Positions 24,471-64,000 of a stretch of 64,000 nucleotides of DNA are shown here, one piece after another. Source of the DNA: Pithys albifrons albifrons. Taxonomy: Eukaryota > Chordata > Aves > Passeriformes > Thamnophilidae. The notes beneath the pieces are model-generated. The model was not told the DNA's origin. It did not search any database and worked only from the letters and a program-made list of their open reading frames with translations. The stretch is taken from NCBI RefSeq assembly GCF_047495875.1, contig NC_092460.1, forward strand, positions 41,210,073 through 41,274,072, read 5' to 3'. The stretch's first letter is position 1; each line of letters opens with the position of its first letter. The position numbers were made by a program, and so were the translations under genes.

Positions 24471-26059
24471 AGTGAAAATCTGTATCTTTTAAGTGGCTAA
24501 AGAATAAAGATGTAACTTAATGATTACTCAGAACCATGGGATTTAATATGGGAAACAAACCTTTTCCTGTTATTTTTCTAACAGAAACAGAATTCCCAAA
24601 ATTTCAGGAGGCTGAGTGCATAAGGAATTTTCAACAGAGGGATTGGATGTAATTTTTTCTAAGCAGGTAAATGTAATCTGTGTTTCATGTCTGATCACTT
24701 TTGCTGTCTTAAGTTTCTTCTCCCCAGCAGACTCATTCCAGTGCAAACCACAGAGCTGCAAACCCTGCTGATGCTCTGTGTAAAAACCTGCCCTCTGCAT
24801 TTTAAAACACTTTGTCCTGCTGCTCACAAAGAATTCCTGCTCTGTTTCCACTCATGTGTGACATGGTTCCCTTGAGAGGAATCCAGAAAGCTGTGATAAA
24901 CTAAAGAACTTCTGTGGATTGAGGCTGTTTCTGCCGTGCTGAATCTGTTCTCACACCCCCAAAGTGTACAAAGCTTGGGCATATTTTAAAGTAAGACTTT
25001 TAGCATGAGTTGTTCCTGTACATTTGGGGTGTTGAAAACCCTGAAAATTTAATTTTCTTGTATTTTGGTCTTGTTGGTTTTTTTTATTTTAATTATTCTT
25101 GATTTTAATTCCCTCACTAGTTAAAGGTTGTTTTTTCCTTGCCTTGGCTGAATAAGAGCATGAAAAGAATTAAAGCTTGATCATTGGCATTGAGTGTGAA
25201 AGACAAAAGCTACACTTCCTTAGTGTATTTAAGATTTTCTTTAACGCTCAGGCCTCTCAGTTCCTCTCACCAAATTCTTCTTCATAGTGACAGCCCTTGA
25301 GGTCAAGGTGATCATAATTATGATGTCATTAAAAATTATAAGACTCTGATGAACAAAGAAATCAGATATTTCGCTGCTCGGTTTTCTTTCTGTTTCCCTC
25401 CTTGAACACGTGAGAGGTTTCCTCAGGTGTTTCACCCTTTTCTACTTCCAGTAAATCTCCGTAAATCTTCCTTTTATTCTGTTACTTTTGCAAGATTCAT
25501 TGAACTGAAGGATTCTAAAGAGTTATAAGGAGGCAGCTTTTTCTGGAATACCTTGGGAACCCCATCTCAGCAGAAGACATAGAAGATAGTGCATATTTTT
25601 AAGGAATGGAAGACTTCAACTATGTAGGAAATCAACATTAGAGGGCACAACAACATCAAGTTATTACTCCAGTGCAGTGGAGCTCTAGGGCTGTGATTTG
25701 TATTTGCATATCAAAGGGTTGGATGACATTTGGTAGCAAAATATCTAGATTAGAAATGCAAAAATAAACAACTTTTGTCCATGTATAACAGCAACACAGC
25801 TTTAATGCATTTTCATAAGTGGAGTGACTGATAATGAAAGTAGGTATTTTGTGCCTTATTTAATGAGCTTTAACAAATAGTTCTTTTACAGATGTTTGCT
25901 ATGATTTTTCTCAAGCATAGTAAGTCAACCCCTACCTGGTTAAAAGTCATATTGATGTTATTGGGGAGTGTGGTTCAGGTGCTTCAGATCCTCTGGCAGC
26001 ATTTCATATGAACAAGTTACTTGGAAGTCAGAAAATTTAGAAATGGGCAGATCTTAGCC

Positions 26060-26125
26060 CTGGAAAGGCCACATCTAGAGTGCTGTGTCTAGTTCTGGGT
26101 TCCTCATTACAAAAGATTGTCCAAA
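26060..26125 (+). mobile_element. Short old CR1 fragment
   Basis: About 65 bases resembling the CR1 segment GGCCACATCTAGAGTGCTGT, as also seen at 121-190 in this window. Confidence 0.6.
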
Positions 26126-26532
26126 AACTATTTTTAAAATGCCCTTAAGGACCTTAAGTGAAGAATCACATGTATTTTTATTTTCCATTTATAGTGGCAA
26201 TTCGTTAGTTATGTTTGGTCCTAAGATTATAAACTTAAAAGAGAACAATTTTGGTAATCATCTTTCCTTTTCTAGGCCCATATTTCAATCCCATAAAATG
26301 GAAAGCTCCTAAAAAACCGCCTGTATTCTTAAATCTTTTAGTGGTTTTTGAAATCTAGTAAAATATTAGAACTTCATCCATAGAACTTTGACTGAAGTGA
26401 ATCACATTCCTGCCTCCAGTGTACAATTTGCTTGATCAAGCCTTACTCTGGCATTAAAAAGCTTTTGAGTATTGCTTCTTAAATGTTTTGACTTTTTCAG
26501 GAAAGTGAAAATAAGGTGGAAATCATAATGCT

Positions 26533-26825
26533 CACAGAATTATGGAATGGTTTCGATTGGCAGGGATCTTAAAGATGATTCGGCTCCAACCCCCTGCCAC
26601 GGGCAGGGACACCTTCCACTAGCCCAGGTTGCTCAGAGCCCCATCCAGCCTGGCCTTGGACACTTGCTGGGATGGGCCAGCCACAGCCTCTCTGGGCAAC
26701 CTGTGCCAGGACCTCCCCACCCTCAGAGGGAAGAATTTCTCCCTAATATCCAATCTAACCCTGCTCTCTGTCAGTTTGAAGCCATTCCCCTTGTCCTGTC
26801 ACTCTAGGCCCTTGGAAGTGGTCTG
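26533..26825 (-). mobile_element. CR1 LINE 3' fragment
   Basis: Reversed CR1 starting CACAGAATTATGGAATGG and ending near CACTCTAGGCCCTTGGAAG. Confidence 0.93.
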
Positions 26826-27360
26826 TAGAAGTTCTGCAGTGATTTTAGGTAGAACTCTTGAAAGAGATGTTCCCTCTGGCTGTGCTCACATGGCTGTGCA
26901 GGAATAACCACAAAGCCACTGCCTGCCTGCAGGTTTTGGAAAGCCAGCCCAGCTGTCATGCTTGACAGAAAAAAAATCATTAACTGAACACTTAAAAACT
27001 CATTTTCCTGCCATGTGGATGGATCTCAGTGCTCTTGTGCCTTGCTTGACTGCCCCCTCCCTGACAGATCCCTGGGAAGACACAAATGCACAAAGTCTTT
27101 CATAGGAAGGGTAAAATGTGCCCACAAAAAAAAGCACATGAAATATATTTTCTAAGATTGACTGCATTTAGGAAACCTGCAAAGGAACTGCAAATGTGGA
27201 GAGTTGCCAAAGCTCCTGGGAACATTGAAATCAGATGTAACACTGAATGGTTTTGAAATGATCATTTTAAGAAAAAATCATGGTCTGTTAGGACGTGTTT
27301 TCCCCCTTTGATTTATTCAGTTGTGTATAGAAAGTCTGATTCTCCTGATTCATCACCTTC

Positions 27361-28660
27361 ATTGCCCCAGGGAGGTTGTAATAATAAGTGATGAGAGCAC
27401 ATATTCTGTGATGAACTGTGTTCCCTTGGGAACGTGGCTGAGCTCCTCTCCACTGAGATCAGCTCCCTCTCCCCCTTTTCTCATTTGCCTTTCTTGCCCA
27501 AGAAATTTGGAGGCAGCTTCTTTCAGCTGCTCCCCAAAGGGTGGGCAAGGATGTTCTTGCAGTGATGGGAAGCATTCTGTCCTCCACACATCCCAGGAAC
27601 TCTGCCTAACTCCCAAATTCTGCTCCACGGCACTCCTGAGACATGTTCCTCAGCACTTCCTGCAGTAGCTGCTGTGGAAAAAAAGCATTTAGGAGCAAAT
27701 TTTGGGTTTGATAACGTGACAGGATTTATTACTGTCCTGCTGCTGATGTTACTTTGCACTCTGCAGTTGAACATGGAGGGGGTGTGTGACAAAGAGTGAG
27801 AAGGTTTTACTGTCCAAATGTGAGAGGAGACTGTGGTAATACAAGTGAAAATACAGGTGTGGTGTGATAAACAATAGCACAGTCACCTTCTAAAGGCACT
27901 GCTTGAGATCATCTGCTTCAATTATTCTTTGTGCAATAGTATGTAGTGGTTAAGGAAATAGCTCTCCTTTGAAATCTCCCTAATATTCTGTGAATTCATA
28001 GTGCACATTAAGAGAGTATTATGAAAATATTTTCTACAAATAATAGGAAAGTTCTGTTACTATATATATATTTGTCCTGGAAGGCCACTGGGGCATGATT
28101 TCTGACACACTCCTCCTCTAAAGAGAAAATGAGGCAAAATATATCCTTAAAATCTGTTATTTAATTAATGATGGCAATACATCTGCATCAGGGTTGGACT
28201 TTTTGGCAAATTCATCTCCAGTACATTGAGACTGATGTATTGAATTCAGCATGTGTCCTGAGATAGGTACCTGGAGAGTCAGTCCTGTGAGGAGCAGCTG
28301 AGGGAGCTGGTGGGGCTCAGCCTGGAGAAAAGGAGCGTCAGGGGGGCTCTCTGCAAATCCCTGACAGGATGTGCTGTCAGGTGAAGATCCAGCTCTTCTC
28401 CTAGGGAACAAGAGGAAATGGCCTCAAGCTGTGCCAGGGGAGGTTCAGGCTGGACATGAGGAAGAATTTCTTCTTTGAAAGGGTGATCAGGCATTGCCCA
28501 GGGAGGTGGTGGAGTCCTATCCCTGGAGGTGTCCAAGGAACAACTGGATGTGGCACTCAGTGCTCTGGGCGGGGAGACAAGGCAGTGATCAGTCACAGGT
28601 TGGACTCACTGATCTTGGAAGTTTTTTCCAACGCCAATGATTCTGTGATTTTGTGAGGTT
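27361..28660 (-). repeat. Right arm of the 1.3-kb inverted duplication
   Basis: Reverse complement of 6906-8205, with scattered substitutions. About 19 bases of the left arm (near 7949-7968) are missing here. By eye it is about 90-97% identical in the non-CR1 part and lower in the CR1 part. It lies between RAD51AP1 and the first recognised DYRK4 exon. Confidence 0.93.
28262..28660 (+). mobile_element. CR1 LINE fragment (edge of the inverted duplication)
   Basis: Plus-strand partner of the CR1 at 6906-7278, ending TGATTCTGTGATTTTGTGAG. Confidence 0.9.
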
Positions 28661-29340
28661 GTGTCACTGCCTGGATCCAGCAGAGACTGCAATCACCTGC
28701 CTTTGAGATCCAGAGAACCACTTGCTGAAATATCTGCTGAAATATCTCACTGTCTCAGCGCCAGGTCTGGTCATGGACTTGTGTCTCCCCCACAGAGGTG
28801 TTGCCTTCACCATGTTCTTGCAGACACAGCTCATAGCTCAGTTCAGTGACAGCCTGTGGAATGCAGGCTGCTCTCTGGCTCCCAGGGTTTCCCCCTGGTG
28901 TCCTCTGGATGAGAGCAGGAGGAATTAAACCACTGCATTTCTGATGTGCCTGAGTGTCTGCAGCATTCCTGAAAACTGCCTTTTTGGCCACCAGAACCTG
29001 TGCAGCTAAATGTAGACATCTTTGCAGGAGCTAAAAGATCCCAGCAGTCCAGGCTCCCTAAATAAAATCCCTGGGCTTCACATCCATGCCTTTCAGGAAG
29101 GCAGAAGCATCCAGAACACCCAGAGGTAGTCAAAAGGAAAATGTAGGCAGAGGGATGTGCTTGGACGTTGCATCCTGCCTTTACATATTTCCACCTAATA
29201 ATTGGATCTGGTTTTAATTCCAGTCAAAAATACATGGTGTCTTTATTTTTTCAGTAATTGTGATGATGTGAACTGACGTTTGGAGAGATGGGTGACTTCT
29301 TTCATCATTCTAAGTCAAAAACTTACTCGATTTTTTTACT

Positions 29341-29465
29341 GCCATCTCTTCTCCAGGCTGAACAATTCTAATTCTCCCAGCCTTAGAGATTCTTCATCCC
29401 TCTAATCCTCTTGGTGACCCCCTCTGGACTCGCTCCAACAGGTCCATGGCCTTCCTTATCCTTTT
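29341..29465 (-). mobile_element. CR1 LINE internal fragment
   Basis: About 120 bases matching the reversed CR1 segment TCTTCTCCAGGCTGAACAAT, without a 3' tail. Confidence 0.8.
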
Positions 29466-30011
29466 TCATAATACTGAAATTAATAACACTTCATTTTCTT
29501 GTATTTTCACTGTCAAAAATTGTTTTACAAACTCTAATATTATTTTCTATTTCTTTCAAAATATTTTCATTCAAAAAATTATTCAGGACTACATAGATGT
29601 TGAATTTATGTTCTGTCATTATTAATTTTTTACTTCTATTGGAAATTTGAAAAAAAAAGGAAGTAAGAAAAAAAAGACAATTGGATGACAAAACATAAAT
29701 GCCAAGAAGTGAAAATCTGAAACTGCTTTATTTAAAGAAGAAAAACCAAAACCAGTAAAAAATTCCAAAGAAACAAACAATAAAATATAAAGACTATAAC
29801 TGTTCTTACAAAAAAAACCCCAAACAACCAGAATACTGAATTTAAAAGATATTTTAGAGAATCAGCAAAGAGGTTTTCCCACATGGCAGGAAATACAGCA
29901 ATAAAATAATTCATGGAAGGGCTTGCATTATAAAGTGTATAATGAACAATTCTGCCTTTGCCTTCATATCCTGCTCCAATTCACATCAGTGAAGTGTTCT
30001 TCTCTTTCCAG

Positions 30012-60576
<30,565 letters not shown>

Positions 60577-60806
60577 TTCACAGCACAAGCCGTGATGGGC
60601 TCAGTTGCATACCTAGTATATTTTGTAGGTATTATTTGTACTCAGGAATATAAGCTGTATCTGTCTGTACATGGGCTGTGCACATTGTAAGTATATTTAA
60701 TGTTCTTTTTACCCTGAAATCATCCAGCCAACCGAAACAGAATTTGAAAACCATTCCTTTTCCTCATCTACATTCTTGTGGTCAGAGATTCTTCACAACC
60801 AGCAGC

Positions 60807-60812
60807 AATAAA
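60807..60812 (+). terminator. DYRK4: Probable DYRK4 polyadenylation signal
   Basis: Canonical AATAAA 230 bases after the DYRK4 stop codon. Confidence 0.7.
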
Positions 60813-61239
60813 ATGGAGATTGTAGAGGTGGAGAGTGGCTTATTCTTGGTCTTATAACAGACTTCTGAATTTTATATCTTCCTGGATCTAAAAAACAGAT
60901 GTGTTGACTGGAGAATCTGAATCCTTTCACTTACATCAGTATAAATCAGGAATAATTAATGGATAAGATTACTGGATTTACTTTTATGTTAAAAAACAAG
61001 AGAAAACAAACCCAGCATATTCACTTTCCTCCTTCTTTATCTTCCTCTTTTTTATGGTGAAGCTACTGGATGGAAACTGTTGTCACACCTTCCTAGCAGG
61101 TTTAGAAATGTAAATTATGTCCTTTAGCTCTTTAGCAGCAACAGAGAAGGGTGAAATTCTGTGTTATAGGCAGCTAGACGTTGGCTAGAATATTAGTATT
61201 TATTTTATTTAATAAGGAAAAATAAATAACATTATTTAT

Positions 61240-61640
61240 TAAGGGGAAAAAAACAAACAGAAATTGATTTTAATAAGTGATATCAGTGTCCAGCTCAGTT
61301 AGCCCCAGCTTCAGTGATTTCAGCTCTTTGTGAAGGCAAGAGAGGAGTAATACAGTGCTTGCAGCATAGCAGAACACTGGACGACCTAGGAGACCAGCTC
61401 CCAAAAGGTTTGTGCTGGACCTGGGCCAAAACCTCGTTTATATTCACTTTTTTGGCATAGGCCACGCCTCCTTGCGCAGATGCAGTTCATGTCTTTCGCA
61501 AGAGTTGTGCAAACTGTGTCCCTTCTGCGCATGCTCAGTTCCTGTATTTCGTAAGAGTTACGCAAACTGCGTCCCTTCTGCGCGTGCCCAGTTCTGTGGC
61601 GCAACATTCTGCGTTGTGTAAGCTTGAGGTATTGCGTAGT
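61240..61640 (-). mobile_element. Possible retroviral LTR, read on the minus strand
   Basis: On the minus strand it has two or three related units of about 60-65 bases (GCGCA...GTTTGC...CTCTT...), then GGAGGCGTGGCC, a TATA-like AATATAAAC near 61440, and an ATTAAA near 61270. This looks like a U3-R-U5 layout. No terminal TG/CA or target duplication was identified, so it could also be a CpG-rich promoter. Confidence 0.4.
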
Positions 61641-62760
61641 AGTTGCCGTTCAGCGGCCGCGGGGCTGGTCCCGTGACTTTCCATGCGGCTGGCTGAAGAT
61701 GGCGGTAATAGAGTTTCTAAGATGACTGGGCTACTCCATGTAGGGGTCTGGTCACAGCACTGCGGTAGTGGTTCACCTTGATGCGGCCGCGGGGCTGAGG
61801 TGGCTCCGGGAGTGAAGTGGGTGGTGGCAGCCACAGATACGGTGGCCACTCCAGGCGGTGGCTGACCTGTCTCATATGCTGAACCAGTGGTGGGCTTGGC
61901 AGGAGATCGAAATTTTTTTTATTAAAAAACCCAGTGAACTGGAGTGTGGATAACTCGGGATGGGGAAAGTGGACTCAGCGTATGTTCCAAGGGAGAAGGG
62001 CCGGGGGGGTCCCAGGATGGACCGAGGTGGGAAGGGGGACGGGGACCGGGAGGGAGCTTTGGCGCTGCACGATTTGGCAGCCATGGGCAGAGCCGGGCAG
62101 GCAAAAGCCGGTGGCTGGCACGAGCAGCCTTGGGGCTGGGGTCAGCACCGGCGGCGGTGCCGGCTGGGTGAAGAAACCGGGATGGGGCTGGGGAGAAAAC
62201 AAAAGGAGGGGGGAATGGGGGACCAGCGGGCTAGCAAAACCGGGCTGGGGTTACGGGATTTGATTCCCAGCGGGGCGGCTGGCGACAAAACTTCGGCACT
62301 GTGGTGGGAGCGGGGTTATGGGGTGTGGAGGGTGTTTTAGCCGGCGTGGGGCTGCACAGATCCGGTGCGGGGATCGTTTGGGGAGACGGGGGGGGCAGCC
62401 TAGATTTGGAGAAGGGCTTTGCCAAATTTTTTGGGGGGACCCGCGGGATTGAGACAGAGCACAGGGTCGGGGGGGGTTGTCCGGGCGCTGGCTTGGGAAG
62501 GGGGGGAAAGGTCACTATAGCGAAACTCGCATCCGAGGGTGGGGGAGGCTTGATAAGGGAAAAAACTGGGGGGGAGAAGGGGTAGACGCCGGGCTGAGAA
62601 GTACTGAAACCAGGATAGACCGAAGGGGGGGGAGGGAGGAGGGGGTTTACGGGAATGCCACCGAGCCAGAGGTAGGCTTCTTCCAACCCCCTGCAGTGGG
62701 GGTCTGGAAGGTTGTAGTTTCAATTCTTTTGACCTTTTAATCATGGTTTCTTATCTTTGT
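61640..62760. other. GC-rich block with long G runs
   Basis: Very GC-rich with many G runs on the plus strand. GCGGCCGCGGGGCTG occurs twice (61653 and 61783). AAGATGGCGG, a YY1-type motif, is at 61695. The minus strand has a proline-rich open frame at 62686-62231. It may be part of an endogenous retrovirus with the LTR-like piece to the left, or a CpG island. No gene was recognised. Confidence 0.4.
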
Positions 62761-64000
62761 GGCTCCTGCAAAAAAAAAACCTGTCCCGCGCTGGGTTTCA
62801 ACAGATTTTTAAACATGTATATACACTTCTACATTCAAATAAAAATCATCAAATACAATTTCAATTTGAGTTTAGCAAATTAATAAATTTCATCTATCAC
62901 ATTCTGGACCCATTTCTGCAGGGATTCCACTCAGTATTCATTTCAAGAAGAATGGATTAAAGCAAGATTAGGTGAAATTGTCCTTCAAGGGGAGTTTAAC
63001 TTCATACTCTGAGAGAAAAACAAAAACCCAACGGAGCAAAACCAGATTTCTATGATCCCTATGATTTATGTGTTTAATTAATTTAAACATTTTGCTCTTT
63101 GAATAATAGAGTGTCTTTTCATTGCATTTGTAAAGAACCCATCTCATTACGCCTCTTATATGTGCTGTGGCACTGCAATTTAGAAGGAGATAATGAGAAA
63201 ATCATCCTACCAAATGCAGCTGCCACTGCAGCAGTGACATTGCAGTAATCCCAAGAGAAACAGATGTTGGTAGGTGTTTAAAGGCACCATAACAACAAAT
63301 TCCCACAGGCTCTTTGTGCAGAAGGAAAACCCAAAGGATGTGGAAATGGTCTTCAAGGAGTTCTGATGTTACAGGAGCAAACAAAGCAGCTGAGAGGGTA
63401 AGAGATGACTGCACAACAGAAGGCCATTGCTGATGAGCAGGCCAGCTTGCAGTATCTGTATCTGTGTCTTACTTTGCAGCTGAACCCTCTTGGAAACTGT
63501 ACAACACTCCCATTCATCACCAGAAAGATGTTCTGGGAGAAGGGAGTTGTGTTATGCACCGTGTTTTGGCACAGTTATACCCTGGGTGGGTGGACTGCAG
63601 AGTGTGCACAGAACCCTCATCACATCTCAAAGACAGTCCCACTCCTGGTGGGGGCTGAATGAAGGAATCAGACACGTCATCAGTTTTAGGGAATATGCAG
63701 ATTTGGTTTTGCAGGCATTTGGAAAACATGTTGGCTGTTCGTTTGCAAGTAACAAAGAAGGTAAGAAGCAGAAGGTTTGTGATTGAGTGCAGGGGTTCAA
63801 CATGGGCTAAGAAAGCAAGAATCCTTATCCTAATATCACATAACAGAAAAGGTCAGATTCTTAGCCCCTTGGAACTATGATTTGTACTGTTTTGGTTCAG
63901 TTAGTGCTGCATTCTTCATCTGCTGTGTTACATTTCCTTTCCTGCTTAGGCTGCTCCAAGTTAAAATATCTGCTTCTCAAAACTGTGCACTTGTGTATTT
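62760..64000. other. Region downstream of DYRK4, nothing recognised
   Basis: AT-rich sequence. No exon of the genes expected next (AKAP3 or NDUFA9 in mammals) and no clear repeat were seen. Confidence 0.4.

Larger units (their letters stand above)
23423..30011. other. Interval between RAD51AP1 and the first recognised DYRK4 exon
   Basis: Holds CR1 copies, the right arm of the inverted duplication (27361-28660) and a G-run at 23694-23703. The DYRK4 promoter and first exon may be here but were not recognised. No CpG island is obvious. Stretches 24480-26050 and 28660-29340 show nothing clear. Confidence 0.45.

Noticed and set aside
24585..24667. Exon-like segment with TTTTTCTAACAG before and GTAAAT after
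   Set aside because: No conserved frame, and it does not match the DYRK4 N terminus. It could be an untranslated exon but there is no positive evidence.
61535..61849. Minus-strand open frame of 104 codons with repeated RRRDAVC-type words
   Set aside because: It reflects the tandem LTR-like units rather than a coding sequence.
62231..62686. Proline-rich minus-strand open frame of 151 codons
   Set aside because: A retroviral Gag-like proline-rich region was considered, but the composition follows from the C runs and no domain is recognisable. Not called as a gene.

Overview
The window is vertebrate nuclear DNA, almost certainly from a bird and probably a songbird. It has spliced genes with large introns, dozens of CR1 LINE fragments (many ending in the typical ATTCTATG-type tail), and long terminal repeats that look like songbird ERVL LTRs. 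No prokaryotic signals are present. The gene content and order match the block on human 12p13.32: FERRY3 (C12orf4) on the minus strand, then RAD51AP1 and DYRK4 on the plus strand. All gene calls come from reading translations and splice sites by eye; no database search was possible.

Layout. 1-15.7 kb: FERRY3 on the minus strand. Ten coding exons are seen, from the start codon at 14261 down to 1034; the last part (about 80 residues by comparison with the human protein) lies beyond the left edge. 15.0-16.03 kb: a CpG-rich interval that should be the shared divergent promoter of FERRY3 and RAD51AP1, containing a GC-rich minisatellite of about 100-bp units. 15.82-23.4 kb: RAD51AP1 on the plus strand, with seven coding exons joining in phase to a short 217-residue protein. 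23.4-30.0 kb: intergenic or DYRK4 5' region with CR1 copies and one arm of a large inverted duplication. 30.0-60.8 kb: DYRK4 on the plus strand, with fourteen coding exons recognised, including a complete DYRK-type kinase domain. 60.8-64 kb: downstream of DYRK4, holding a GC-rich block with LTR-like sequence and no recognised gene.

The genes have unrelated jobs. FERRY3 is a subunit of the FERRY Rab5-effector complex that carries mRNA and ribosomes on early endosomes. RAD51AP1 helps RAD51 in homologous recombination. DYRK4 is a dual-specificity kinase. The first two share a promoter region. RAD51AP1 and DYRK4 are tandem, and their exon phases allow a readthrough fusion.

The most notable structures are: a 1.3-kb inverted duplication (6.9-8.2 kb and 27.4-28.7 kb) that brackets the divergent promoter; a near-perfect 128-bp inverted repeat at 36.8-37.4 kb with further hairpins nested in its loop; two near-identical inverted CR1 copies (40.0-41.4 and 53.3-54.7 kb) bracketing DYRK4 kinase exons; a minisatellite that has copied the FERRY3 exon 1 splice-donor region; and two solo LTRs, one with exact target-site duplications. 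I found no convincing new gene system.
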